64,000 bases of DNA from Ceratotherium simum simum (Eukaryota > Chordata > Mammalia > Perissodactyla > Rhinocerotidae): positions 17,275,352 to 17,339,351 of the forward strand of contig NW_004454166.1 in NCBI RefSeq assembly GCF_000283155.1, given 5' to 3'. The translations under genes were made by a program, and so were the position numbers. The stretch's first letter is position 1; each line of letters opens with the position of its first letter. The notes under the pieces were generated by a model that saw only the letters and a list, made by a program, of their open reading frames with translations, was not told the DNA's origin and did no database searches. Below are positions 11,330-23,720 of the stretch, in pieces.

Positions 11330-13330
11330 AGCCCGTTCTCAGCCCCAGCTGGGCCCCTGGCCCTGTTGCTCTGGGTCTCAGTTTCTTCACCTCTACAATG
11401 GGAATAACAAACGCCTACTTGGAGGGATGTGTTGGAAGGATGAAGGAAGATAACCAGGAGTGTCTGACACAGAACAGGTGCTCAAGAACGAGTAGTTCAG
11501 TCTACCCGTTCATTTAATATTCACTGACAATGTACACGGGCCAGCCGGTGTGCTCGGCCCTGGGGTTACAGTGGTGAATGGACAACACGGACCCCGCCCC
11601 TTCTTGGAGCTTCTAATCCGAGAGCCAGAGCTCAGGGAGACCAGGATCTCCCCAGGCTCCATACAAACACCCTTCATGGGAGACATAGTATATGGTAGTC
11701 CCATTGCCGAGTGTGGGGACTGGAGGAACGTGACAATAATAGTTAGGATTCTGCAGGACTGGTAGGTCTGGTCCCCTCCCCCAAGGAGCAGGTGGAGAGG
11801 TGCCCTTCCCAGCCTGGTCCTGCAGGAATGTGGGTGATGTGATAAAGCGCTGGGGACAATGGGCTGACGAGACATGAGATGCAGCTCAGATTTCTCCAGG
11901 AAGTGACTCCTGCATTCCTCCAAGCCATCAAGTGTAGGGTCAAGGAAACTGACAATGGGCAAGAAGAGGGGGTGGCCCCTGTGATGTGGACTAATGTGTA
12001 GGGGGAGGAAGGGGAGTGAAGAAGAGTTCGCCCAAATAAAGCAGGAATGAGGCCATGAGGACCTGGCTGGAGTCCTTCGGGGGCATCTTGCAGGGCCGAC
12101 TGTAAACTCTGGTCTTACTCCCGAGCCTCCCCTCTCTACCCTGCGTTCTGTACAGTGAGACAGACAGGCTGTGCCAGGATCTGAACCAACGTCTGTCCAA
12201 AGAAGAGGCACAAATGGCCAACGACACGTGAAAAGATGCTCACCGTCATCAGCAGGACCCGGACAAGCTATTTCTTTCCAGGCTCTGTGTCCCCACTGAA
12301 GACAGCCGTATTCAGCTACCTCCCAGGGGAGATCCCACAGGAAATTCCAGGTAACAGCTCTGTGCGCGGCCTGGCCACGGTAAACACTCTGTGAGCGGCA
12401 GCTCCTAAGGCCCAGGTCAGAGAGCTGGGAGGGCAGGGCTAGAGTCACACCCAGAGCCCATTAGCTCCCAGTAGATGCTGATACGTGTCGTCTGGTCCAA
12501 ATAAACGGGCTTCTCAATGCAATTCCCTCCCTCAGGGACGATCTGGTGTTAACTACTAGGTTCCCACACACCCCGACCTTCTGATAATTTGATGACCGGA
12601 ATGGTCAGAAAGTTACACAAAACTCCCGCTAGGACAAAAGCTACAAAAAACAAAAACCCAAATAAACCCAAACAAAAAGCAAACAAAAAACCCTCCTGGC
12701 TAGAAAGCCTCAGGCGCCTGGGCTATACGGCGGCTGACCAGCAGGTGGCAGCACAGGCGCATTCATCCTTGTAAAGGACGCACCGGCCTCAGCCACTGGG
12801 CATGCTCAGTCCCGCGGACGGCGCTGGACAAACTTTAGGGCGCTGTCAGCCCCAATTCTAGCAGCGTCAGAAGCGCTATGGTTACTGGCCACCTTCTGTG
12901 TACAGTGGGCTCTCCATGCATTAGTTCATTTAAACCTGACCACAACCCATTTCACAGAGGAAAAAAATGAGGCCCAGATGAGCAACGGGACCCCCCCCCA
13001 AGGTTATAGGGCTCCCACTGGCCATCCGTCAGGCACTAAAGCCCAGGGCCGTTCCCCTTCCCCACGGCCCATCGAGACCTGGGGACAGGAACCTGGTTGG
13101 CTGTGTCCACAGGCCTGAGCCTGGAAGGACACGGAACAGCTTCGGAAGTCGACAGACCCACAGCTCCCCTGGGCACTCAGAGCTTTGTCCCAGGTCATCA
13201 AATTCCAGGGAAAAGCTTTCTGCCCAGTGAGTCGGGGCACAGCAGGTGTCTCCTCCACCTCCACCGGAGGCCTGTGCATGGGGGATGGGCTCTCCTAGTC
13301 TGTGGAGCGGAAGGTTCCTGAACGACTCGC
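11330..13330. other. 2-kb block present only in the left duplication unit
   Basis: The paralogous right unit passes directly from sequence matching 11325 to sequence matching about 13335 (near 33444). The block holds MIR-like pieces (about 11340-11510, reverse, and 12900-13050). The longest frame (312 codons, 11510-12448, -) has no recognisable domain. It is either a deletion in the right unit or an insertion here. Confidence 0.7.
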
Positions 13331-14356
13331 CCACACTCAGCTCAGAAGCAGAAACAGCACTGTGGGCGGGAGTCCTCACGGGGGACTGGATGCTGAAGGC
13401 CTCGAGCCTCTGCTGCCACCCAGCGCTAGCCCTCACGGTGACTCTGGCCCCTCGTGGTCCCAGACACCGGTTTCTGATGACATGCCATTGAAGAGGACTC
13501 CCCACTGACTCGTTCTACGGTGAGGGAAACTGAGGCACAGAACCAACTGGTGACAGTCGGGACAGAAGACAGGTCTCCCAATTCCAGGGTCCAGGCTGTT
13601 TGTGACCTGCACAACCCTGTCGTGTTGAAGCCGCTTTTACTCATTTGTCCTCTTACTGATGACAACATTGAGCAGCATCAGTATTTGCTGATGACAAAGC
13701 TGCTGTTTATACAGCAATGGGCACCGGGGGGTCGTGCCCCATAAACTCCACAAACATCTCAAGTGGCCCCTGCCACGTGTCTCCTTTCCCCTGCACACAG
13801 CTGTGCTTCATGGAGACTATGACCCATTTCACAGCTGGGGAAACAGGCTCAGAGGAGGTAGGGTGACCAAGGCCACAGCACTAAGAAGTGGGACACAGGA
13901 CTCCAGGGAGCTCTGACTCTGCACCCTGACCCACGTCTGCCTGGACTGCTCGTCTTTTCTGTCCTGACTGATAGTTCATCCAGATCCACGAGCCTGGCCA
14001 TCAGTCCTCCTGAGAACTGTCAGGTCATCAAAGACACAGGGAGTCTAGAAACAGTCACAGCCCAGGGGAGCCTACAGGCACGTGATGACTAAGTGTGTGG
14101 TGTCCTGACGGTATCTTGGACAGAAAAATGGCTTCAGGGAAAAACTAAAGAAACCCAAATAAATGACGGACTTTAGTTAATAATACAGTATTAATATGGT
14201 ACACTCACTGTGCAAATGTACCGTATTAATGTCAGATGTTACTACTAGGGGAAACTATATGTGTGGGGCGGCACATGGGAACTCTCTGTACTATCTGGTC
14301 AATTTCTCTATCAATCTGAAACTTTTCTAAAAATTAAACCTTATTAAATAAAAAGC
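13331..14356. other. Paralogous flank 5' of the L1, with MIR and old L1 3' end
   Basis: Matches 33445-34461 with about ten percent differences and indels. 13790-13920 is MIR-like (GGGGAAACAGGCTCAGAGGA). 14100-14345 (TTAATAATACAGTATTAATA, GGGAACTCTCTGTACTATCT) looks like the 3' end of an ancient L1M element. No gene seen. Confidence 0.55.
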
Positions 14357-17300
14357 GAGAGTGATGTTAGCAACATGGCAGAGTGAGCTGTTTCCCTTTG
14401 TCTCTGCGCCTTTAAACTACAACTGAATGGACATTCATTGATCAGCGAAGGATACCCACACAGCACATCAGGACCCCTGAGAGATCCACGCAGCTATACC
14501 TCTGAGGGTGGACGGACCAGCCCTGGGGAGGTGGTGAAGATAGGTCAGTGCTCTCTGGCCCCTTGGCAGCCTCCTGCATGCAACTGCTCTCCCAGCTGGA
14601 GCACCCACAGCACCGCTGGGGCCCTGAGGGTGGGAGCGCACCTCGGCAGGACAGCGGGAACAGGTGATGGCAGCACTGAGCCCCTGGGTGATCGCTCTCC
14701 TGTCTGATGGGAGAGCCCACAGTGCCGCTGCGGCTGCCAGGGACTGGCTTGGGCTCAGACCCAGTAGGGAGGCCCCACCCACCATGCACAATGGCTGGCA
14801 CTTCCTAGGAGGAGATGGCGGTGGATCTACGGGCCCAAGCAACTGAGTTCCCAGCTGCCGCCAATGCCCATAGCACTGCTGCCACCCTGAAGGGGGGACC
14901 GTATCTCGCTAGGACTGTGGGAGCAGGCGGTGGCAGCCCTGAGCCCCCCCGGGGTCGCTTTTCCATCTGGTAGGAGAGCCCACAGGGAAACTGCAGTCCC
15001 AAGGAGTGGCCCAGGCTCGGACAGACACAGTGGACAGGGATCATGGTGGACTCAGAACACACACCTACTGCCCCACCCAGTGGCAGGAGGTGGAATCTGT
15101 GATCAGATACTATCACTATGCGAAGGCAGAAATCCACGACATAAAATAGTATGAAGACATATTAATACTCCCGGCAAGAAAGAAAAAGACAAACACCCAG
15201 CAAACAGTCCTGAAGGCACAGAAATTGACAATCTAAGTGACAGAGGATTCAAAATAGCTATCATAAAAAAACTCAATGAGTTACAAGAGGACTCAGAAAG
15301 ATACTTCAATGAAACCAGGAACAAAATTAATGAACGCAGGGAATTCTTCACAAAAGTGATTGAAACTATAAAGAAAAACCAATCAAAAAAGTTCGAGAGG
15401 CTGGCCCAGTGGCGCAAGCAGTTAAGTGCACATGCTCCACTGTGGCGGCCCGGGGTTCGCCGGTTCGGATCCCGGGCGTGCACCAACCCACCGCTTGTTA
15501 AGGCATGCTGTGGTGGTGTCCCATATAAAGTGGAGGAAGATGGGCACAGATGTTAGCCCAGGGCCAGTCTTCCTTAGCAAAAGAAGAGGAGGATTGGCCG
15601 ATGTTAGCTCAGGGCCGATCTTCCTCACACACACAAACAAAAATGTGGGAGATGAAAAATATGATGAATGAGATAAAGAAAAATCTGGAGTCCTTAATAA
15701 CAGAGCTGATATTATGGAGGATAGAATTAGATGTTTAGAGGATAGAGATATAAAGCTGCTTCAGATGAAGGAGGAGAGAGAACTAAGACTAAAAAGAAGA
15801 AATTCTCTGAGAAATATCCAATTCAATTAGGAAATGCAACCTAAGGATTATAGGTATTCCAGATGGAGAAGTGAGGGGGAAAGGAGCAGAGAACTTGTAC
15901 AAAGAAATGATAGGTGAGAACTTCCCAAACCTGGTGAAGGAGCTGGAATTACAAGTAAAAGAAGTTAATAGAACTCCAACTTACATTAATGTAAAAAGAC
16001 CTACTCCTAGGCGTAAGTTAGTAAAACTGGCAAAAGTCAATGACAAAGAAAAAATATTAATGGCAGCAAGGCAGAAAAAAATAACCTACAAAGGAACCCC
16101 CAGTGGATTTCTCAGCAAAAACCTTAAAGGCTAGGGGAGAGTGGAATGATATATAAAAAATTCTGAAACAGAAAAAACCTTCATCCAAGAATACTCTATC
16201 CAGCAAAATATCCTTCATATATGATGGAGAAATAAAACTTTATCTAGATAAACAAAAGTTGAAGGAGTTCATCGCTACAAGACCCTCCATATAAGATATG
16301 ATCAAGAAGGCCCTCATATCTGAAAAAAAAGAAAGAGTTTACAAAGCCTTCAGCAAGGAGATAAATAGGCAGACAAAATGAGAAAATGACAACTCTCGAT
16401 CAGAACAGATTAGCAAATACTTAATTATAACATTAAAGATAAAGGGGAGGAAAACATCAAGAATAAACATAATCATTTTAACCACAAACTCACAACACAA
16501 AATGGAATAAGTTATGATGACAATAACTGAGAAGAGGAAGAGGAGAGGGATGGAACCTGCTCTGACTAAGGAAATAAGAGGCTATCAGAAATGGACTATC
16601 TCATCTACAAGATCTTCTATACAAACCTCATCGTAACCACTACACAAATAATCAGAACAGAAACACAAATGATAACTAAAGAGAAAACTGAGAAAACCAT
16701 CATAGAGAGACACCAACCTGAACTGGAAGTCCAAAATACACGAGACAACAGGAGAAATACAGAACAACCAGAAAACAAATGATAAAATGGCAGCATTAAG
16801 CCCTCATATATCAATAATCACTCTAAATGTAAGTGGATTGAATCCTCCAGTCATAAGACACAGGGTGGCTGGATGGATTGAAGAAAAAGACCCAACAATA
16901 TGCTGCCTCCAGGAAACACATCTCAGCTCTAAAGACAAACACAGGCTCAGAGTGAAGGGATGGAAGATGATACTCCAAGCTAATGGCAAACCAAAGAAGG
17001 CAGGTGTTGCCATACTTATATCAGACAAAGTAGACTTCAAGATAAAAAAGACAATGAGAGACAAAGAGGGGCAGTATATAATGATAAAAGGGACACTCCA
17101 CCAAGAACACATAACAGTTATAAATATATATGCACCTAACACAGGAGCACCAAAGTAGATAAAGTAACTATTAATGGACCTAAAAGGAGATATTAACAGC
17201 AACACAATAATACTAGACCTTAACACCCCACTTACATCAATGGATAGATCATCCAGACAGAGGTCAACAAGGAAATAGTGGAACTAAGTGAAAAACTAGA

Positions 17301-20300
17301 CCAGATGGACTTAGCTATATATAGAACTCTCCATCCAAAAACAGCAGAATACACATTCTTCTCAAGTGCACACGGAACATTCTCAAAGACAGACCATATG
17401 TTGGGAAACAAGGCAAGCCTCAATAAATTGAAGAAGATTGAAATCATATCAAGCATCTTTTCTGACCATAAGGCTGTGAAGCCAGAAATGAACTACAAGA
17501 AAAAAGCTGGGAAAGTGACAAAGATGTGGAGACTAAACAACATGCTACTGAACAACAAATGGGTCATTGAAGAGATTAAAGAAGAAATAAAAAAAATATC
17601 TGGAGGCAAATGACAATGAAAATACACCATACCAACTCATATGGGATGTAGCAAAAGAGATCCTAAGAGGGAAATTCATAGCAATACAGGCCCACCTTAA
17701 GAAACAAGGAAAAACTTAAATAAGCCATCTTAAACTATATGTAACAGAACTAGGAAAAGAAGAACAAACAAAGCCTAAAGTCAGCAGAAGGAGAGAAATA
17801 ATAACAATTAGAGCAGAGATAAATGAAATTGACACACAAAAAAAACAGTAGACAGGATCAGTGAAACTAACAACTGGTTCTTTGAAAAGATAAAATTGAC
17901 AAACCCTTAGCCAGACTCTAAGAAAATAACAGAGATGGCCCAAATAAATAAAATTAGAAATGAAAGACAAGAAATTACAACCCATACCACAGAAATACAA
18001 AGGATTTTAAGAGAATACTATGAAAAAGTCTATGCCAACAAATTGGACAATCTAGAAGAAGTGGATAAATTCTTAGACTCACACAACCTCCCAAAACAGA
18101 ATCAAGAAGAAATAGAGAACCTGAATAGACCAATCACAGGTAAAGAGATTGAAATAGTAATCAAAAACCTCCCCCAAAATAAAAGTCCAGGACTAGACGG
18201 CTTCTCTGGAGAATTTTACCATTCAAAGAATATCTCATACCTATCCTCCTCAAACTATTCCAAAAAACAGAGGAAGAAGGAACACTTCCCAACACATTCT
18301 ACAAGGCCAACATCACCCTAATACCAAAGCCAGACAAAGACAATACTAAGAAGGAAAACTACAGACCAATATCTCTGATGAACATAGATGCAAAAATACT
18401 CAACAAAATATGGTGGAACCGAATACAGCAATACATTAAAAAGATCATACACCATGATCAAGTGGGATTTATACCAGGGACACAGGGAGGGTTCAACATC
18501 TGCAAATCAATCCATGTGATACACCACATTAACAAAATGAGGAATAAAAACCACATGGTCATCTCAATAGATGCAGAGAAGGCATTTGACAAGATCTAAC
18601 ATCATTTATGATAAAAACTCTTCAACAAAATGGGTATAGAAGGAAAGTACCTCAACGTAATAAAGGCCATATATGACAAACCCACAGCCAACATCCTACT
18701 CAACGGGGAAACACTGAAAGTCATCCCTCTGAAAACAGGAACAAGACAAGGGTGCCCACTCTTGCCACTCTTATTCAACACGGTACTGGAGGTTCTGGCC
18801 AGAGCAATTAGGCAAGAAAAAGGAATAAAAGAAATCCAAATAGGCAACGAAGAAGTGAAACTCTCACGGTTTGCAGATGACATGATCTTATATATAGAAA
18901 ACCCTAAAGAATCCATTGGAAAACTGTTAGAAATAATCAATAACCACAGCCAAGTGGCAGGGTGCAAAATCAACTTACAGAAATCAGTTGCATTTACATA
19001 TACCCACAATGAACTAACAGAAAGAGAACTCAAGAAGACAATGCCATTTACAATTGCAGCAAAAAGAATAAAATATCTAGGAGGAAACTTAACCAAGGAA
19101 ATGAAAGACCTATACAGTGAAAACTATAAGACATTATTGAGTGAAATCAATGATGACATAAAGAAATGGAAAAATATTCCATGCACTTGGATTGGAAGAA
19201 TAAATATAGTTAAATTGTCCATACTACCTAAAGCAATCTACAGATTCAATGCAATCCTGATCTGAATCACAAGGACATTCTTCACAGAAATAGAACAAAG
19301 AATACTAACATTCATATGGTGCAACAAAAGACCCTGAATAGCTAAACCAATCCTGAAAAAGAACAAGGCTGGAGGCATCACAACCTGGACTTCAAAACAT
19401 ACTACAAAGCGATAGTAATTAAAACAGCATGGTACTGGTGCAAAAACAGACACACAGATCAACAGAACAGAATTGAAAGTCCAGAAATAAAACCTCATAT
19501 CTACGGGCAGCCAATCTTTGACAAAGGAGCTAAGGACATACAGTGGAGAAAGGAAAGTCTCTTCAATAAATGGTGCTGGGAAAACTGGACAGCCACTTGC
19601 AAAAGAATCACAGTAGACCACCTTCTTTCACCATACACAAAAATTAACTCAAAATGGATCAAAGACCTGAAGGTGAGACCTGAAACTATAAAACTCCTGG
19701 AGGAAAATATAGGTAGTACACTACTCATCATCAGCCATAAAGGCATCTTTTTGAATTCCATGTCTACTCAAACAAGGAAAACCAAAGAAAAAATAAACAA
19801 GTGGGACTTCATCAGATTACAGAGCTTCTGCAGGGCAAATGAAACCAGGATCAAAATGAATAGGGAACCTACCAGTGCGGAAAATATATTTGCAAACCAT
19901 ATATCCAACAAGGGGTTAATCTCCATAATATATAAAGAACTCACACAACTGAATAACAAAAAACAAATGATCCAATCAAAAAATGGGCAGAGGAAATGAA
20001 CAGACACTTCTCCAAAGAAGATATACAGATGTCCAATAGTCACATGAAAAGATGCTCAAAATCACTAATCATCAGGGAAATGCAAAGCAAAACCACACTG
20101 AGATATCATCTTACACCCGTTAGAATGGCTATAATCACCAAGACAAAAAACAGCAAATGCTGGAGATGATGTAGAGAAATGGGAACCCTAATCCACTGCT
20201 GGTGGGAATGCAAACTGGTGCAGCCTCTATGGAAAACTATGGAGATTCCTCAAAAAACTACAAATCGAAATACCTTATGATCCAGCTATCCCACTACTGG

Positions 20301-20764
20301 ATATCTACCCAACGAACCTGAAATCAACAATCCAAAGAGGCTTATGCACCCCTCTGTTCATTGCAGCATTATTCACTATAGCCAAGATGTGGAAGCAACC
20401 CAAGAGTCCCTCAACTGATGACTGGATAAAGAAGATATGGTATATATACACCATGGAATACTACTCGGCCATCAAAAAAGACAAAATCGTGCCATTTGCA
20501 ACAACATGGATGGACCTGGAGGGTATTATGTTAAGCGAACTAACCCAGAAAGAGAAAGACAAACACGGTATGGTTTCACTCATATGTGGAAGAAAACCAA
20601 CACACAAACAGATAGAATGTTTTTGTGGTTACCAGGGGCAAGGGGGGTGGGGGGTGGGCACAAGGGGTGGAGGGGGGCATTTATATGGTGACTGACAAAC
20701 AATAATGTACAAGAAAAATTTCACAACAACAAAAAAGAGAAAAAACAAAGAAACAAAAAAACCC
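14357..20764 (+). mobile_element. L1 LINE, near full length, left unit (inactive)
   Basis: GC-rich 5' UTR (14357 to about 15200), then ORF1 remnants ending near 16133 (RNA-binding C-terminal domain at 15871-16134), then ORF2. The endonuclease part is at 16787-17158 (Leu-Asn-Val-Ser-Gly-Leu-Asn start, Gln-Glu-Thr-His motif) and ends in a premature stop. The reverse transcriptase part at 18378-19265 contains the Phe-Ala-Asp-Asp catalytic motif. Further pieces run to a G-rich 3' tract (20636-20680) and an A-rich tail. Several stops and frameshifts make it inactive. It is the same insertion as 34462-41219, because the 5' flanks match, so it predates the duplication. Confidence 0.9.
15397..15648 (+). 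mobile_element. ERE-type SINE nested in the left L1
   Basis: Starts GGCTGGCCCAGTGGCGCAAG with tRNA-like A and B boxes (GGTTCGGATCCC), then the ERE body (AAAGTGGAGGAAGATGGGCA) and two GATGTTAGC repeats. It is absent from the paralogous site near 35485, so it inserted after the duplication. Confidence 0.9.
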
Positions 20765-21358
20765 TGAGCACCGAGAAGGCCCCCCAGAGAGGTGCTTATA
20801 ACACAGGGGGAGGAAGAGAGCACAGAAGTCCACACCAAAGACCCCAGAGTCAGAATCACAGAAAATGGCTCTGAGCCTCTCAGACCCTCAGTTTCCTCAG
20901 TACGTCAGATGGGGATAAGAAGAGCAATTACCTCAGAAGGTTGTTAGAAGAATTATTGAAACAATGTCCACAAATCCCTTAACCTACTGCCCTCCCATAG
21001 AAACACTCAAAAGAAGTGAGCTGATTTTATAAGTCATCATCATAAATGAATGAGGACCGAGAGAGTGGGTGAGAGGGAGAGAGTCTAGGAATATTCGAGC
21101 TCAGAGTGGGGTGGAGAGTTGAGGGATATTCACTGTATCCAGCTTTATTATTAACATGTATGTTCAATATATTCTTTCATGCATCAAATGTTACACAGGA
21201 AACAAATGTCAAGGTGAGTGAAAGATGGAGTGAATGAGTGAGAGAGGGGTGTGGCTGCGCTTGAACCCAGATGTCTGGGGAGAGCCCCTGAGGCCGGTCA
21301 AGCCTACCTTCTTCTCCTGCCATCAGGGCACAGGGGAGGGAGTTTTGGGGTCACACAC
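20765..21358. other. AKNA intron copy joined to the L1 3' end
   Basis: Begins at the deletion junction: L1 A-rich tail, then GAGCACCGAGAAGGCCCCCC, which matches 45414 onward in intron 12 of the intact AKNA. No exon before 21359. Confidence 0.75.
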
Positions 21359-21535
21359 CTGCCATAGTGGGAGCCCCAGGCGGCAGAGGACTCTGCTGGC
21401 GGGTCCGGGGCCCGGGCGGGGCGGTCAGACGCAGACGCTGGGCGGGTCGGGTTGCCCTGGGGCGGCTGGTGCGGGCTGTCCTCCAGCCGCAGATGGAACA
21501 GCCACACTTCCTCCCGCAGCTCCCGGATGGCCTGG
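21359..21535 (-). pseudogene. AKNA: Isolated copy of an AKNA internal exon (coiled-coil exon)
   Basis: Same length (177 nt) as the intact exon at 45753-45929, with acceptor and donor still consensus and no stop in frame. The coiled-coil start is altered: the intact exon reads [10 protein letters not shown], this copy Glu-Glu-Val-Trp-Leu-Phe-His-Leu-Arg-Leu. The exons that should follow it are missing from this unit and the terminal exon is frameshifted. It is part of a truncated gene fragment and probably untranslated. Confidence 0.85.
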
Positions 21536-23720
21536 CTGGGGCGGGGGTGGAGACAGCGACAGAGAAGAGACACAAGATGAACACAGCTGCCCCAGAGTGC
21601 AGACTAGATGACCCCGCCTTTGTCCCTTTCTGGAGGAACAGGGTCCCACTCTGTTCTCAATTGATTCTAGAACCTCCTTGTGTGTCCACTCTTCTTTTTT
21701 TTTTTTGCTGGGAAAGAGTTGCCCTGAGGTCACATCTGTTGCCAATCTTCTTTTTTTTCTTTTTCCCTTCCCAAAGCCCCAGTCCGAGTTGTATATTCTA
21801 GTTGTAAGGCCTTCTAGTGCTTCTATGTGAGCCACCGTCCCAGCGTGGCTACTGACAGACGAGTGGTGTGGTTCTGCACCCGGGACCCGACTCCGGGCCG
21901 CCGAAGCAGTGAGAGCACCGAACTTTCTCCACTAGGCCATCAGGGCTGCCTCGATGTGTCCTCTTGTCTTGCTACATCTCCTGACACTTCTCTGAGTTCC
22001 TGTCTCTGCACATCTGGTGAGCAGAACAGAACTTCTTTGAGGTTTACCCAACCTAACATGCAGGGCTTCTGAGAAGCTGTTCTGAAACACCTGTGACAAT
22101 TTCTCAAGACAGGATGAGGGTGCAGAGTAAGCAGGGCATGGGCTCCAGTGCCACTTTCAAATGGGAATTCTGCCTCGGCCCCTGTGCTCCCTCCCCTCCT
22201 CTCCCTCTGTCTGTAGAAAGCCTAACGAACCGTCCAGGCCCGGTTCCTTCCTGCCCTGACTCAGCCCCGCCCTCCTGGGGTCCCCCAAACATTCCCGACG
22301 TTGTTCAAGCCCATCTCTCCACTCCTGGGAGAAGATGCTGGTCCATCTGTCTCCCAACCAGACAGCGAGCCGCGGGCAGGCGAGGAGCGGGCCCCCATCT
22401 CACACCCCGAGACCCTCACACCTCAGAGATGCTCAGGGAACGTTACTGAACGGACTCCAGGCTCCAAGAGGGAGCAGAGCCAAGGGATGGGTGTGGAGAG
22501 AGGACAAGGGGACACGTGATTTTCTTCCCATCACCACCTGAACGTGAGCAGGTGGGAAGATGCAGGGGGCCCTCTACAATGCTCTTGTCATCCCTGTGGA
22601 ATCGCAAACACAGCCCACCTGTTATGGGACCTCAGCGAGCTGCCGGCACCTGGGAAGTAAATCCTGTTTGCGTTTCTCTCCACTGTCCCTGCATCTCCAG
22701 TGTCCCGTTCTGAGGGTGGTGCGGGCACTGTGGCAGACAATGCCCCCAGACACCCCTACACACAACCCCCCAGACGCGAGCGTCAGGGTCTGGGTTGGGC
22801 AGGGCTGTCCCCCTGCGATCCAGGCTCTCCATCTCCTCCTTGGGCAGCTGCTGGGGTGGGGTTCCCGCAGGGTGACCATTGCCTGGTGGCCCTGGACTCA
22901 GGGGTGAGTGTCCCCTGGCGTCACCCACAGATCTCAGAGGAGTGACTAGAGGGAGCGGGGACCTCTTTCTGACTGTGCCCCTGTGCAGTGTGCGTCCAGG
23001 GCAGTGGTTCCCCTCCATCCCCAGGGAGACGCCTGTGGGGGTTTTCAAGGCCACTGTGAGGGTGGGCTGAGGAGAGCCCCCTCACCAGTCAACCCCTGGG
23101 AGGACGGCCCGGGCTCCATGCTACGTGCAGACCGGAGGGCAACTCTGGGTCCCTGTCTCAGGCCAAAGGCCCCTGAATGATGGCGGGGACTTGGGACACC
23201 CACGTGGGTGTCACCTGCCCTCTCTGGGTCATTTCTATCAGGATCTCAGTCTCCCTGACTTAATCTTTAGCGGTTGATTGACAGCTGGCACTTCAAATTC
23301 ATCTTTCCCGCAAACTTACTCCCCTCCTGAGGTCCCCATCTCTGTATCAGCACCAACCGGTTGGCCAGCCAGAAATCTGAGTCATTCCAGACACTTCTGC
23401 TTCCCTGAACTCCCCGAAAATTAACCAGCTCGCAAGTCCTCAGGGCCCAACACCTAAAGACCTCTTTCAAATCAATACCCCCTCCCCTCCCCACTGGCCC
23501 ATCATCTCTCCCTGGTAATGTAGCCTCTCAGCAGCCTCTCAGCCTCCATTCTCACCTCCTAGCACCCAGAGAACTCTCTCTACAGTGGACACCCGACCAC
23601 ACCACTCCCCTGCTAAAATCCTCCTTGCTGTCCTGGCGTGGACCATTGTGCCTTCACGAATGTTCAGTGAACACCTTCTCTGAGCCCAGACCCCTCAGGA
23701 GGCCCTTCCCGCTACACGTT
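21536..23720. other. AKNA intron copy, left duplication unit
   Basis: Colinear with 45930 to about 47800 and a few percent different, except for the SINE at 21694-21954. Homology fades at about 23720 against 47800. No exon seen. Confidence 0.7.
21694..21954 (-). mobile_element. tRNA-derived (ERE-related) SINE, left unit only
   Basis: Reverse-oriented element with T-rich end at 21694 and tRNA-like head at the right (reverse of GGGTCCCGGGTGCAGAACCA). It is flanked by imperfect direct repeats of TGTGTCC(A)CTCTT at 21681-21693 and 21955-21965. The right unit lacks it at about 46080. Confidence 0.75.

Larger units (their letters stand above)
4362..23720 (+). repeat. Segmental duplication, left unit (ORM copy A plus AKNA 3' fragments)
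   Basis: Direct-repeat partner of 26491-47800. Colinear blocks: 4362-11330 with 26491-33444; about 13330-20764 with 33450-41219 (flank and L1); about 20765-23720 with 45410-47800. Compared with the right unit, the left unit has an extra 2 kb (about 11330-13330) and lacks 4.2 kb (41220-45410) that holds five AKNA exons. By eye, identity is complete at 4787-7397, a few percent divergent at 7398-11330 and 20765-23720, and roughly ten percent or more divergent with indels across 13330-20764. Confidence 0.9.

Noticed and set aside
11510..12448. 312-codon open frame on the - strand, the longest in the window
   Set aside because: No splice context, no recognisable domain, composition like translated intergenic GC-rich DNA with repeats; lies in a block missing from the other unit.
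16787..17158. Endonuclease-like gene of cellular origin
   Set aside because: Sequence and context are those of L1 ORF2; the frame stops early and the element is inactive.
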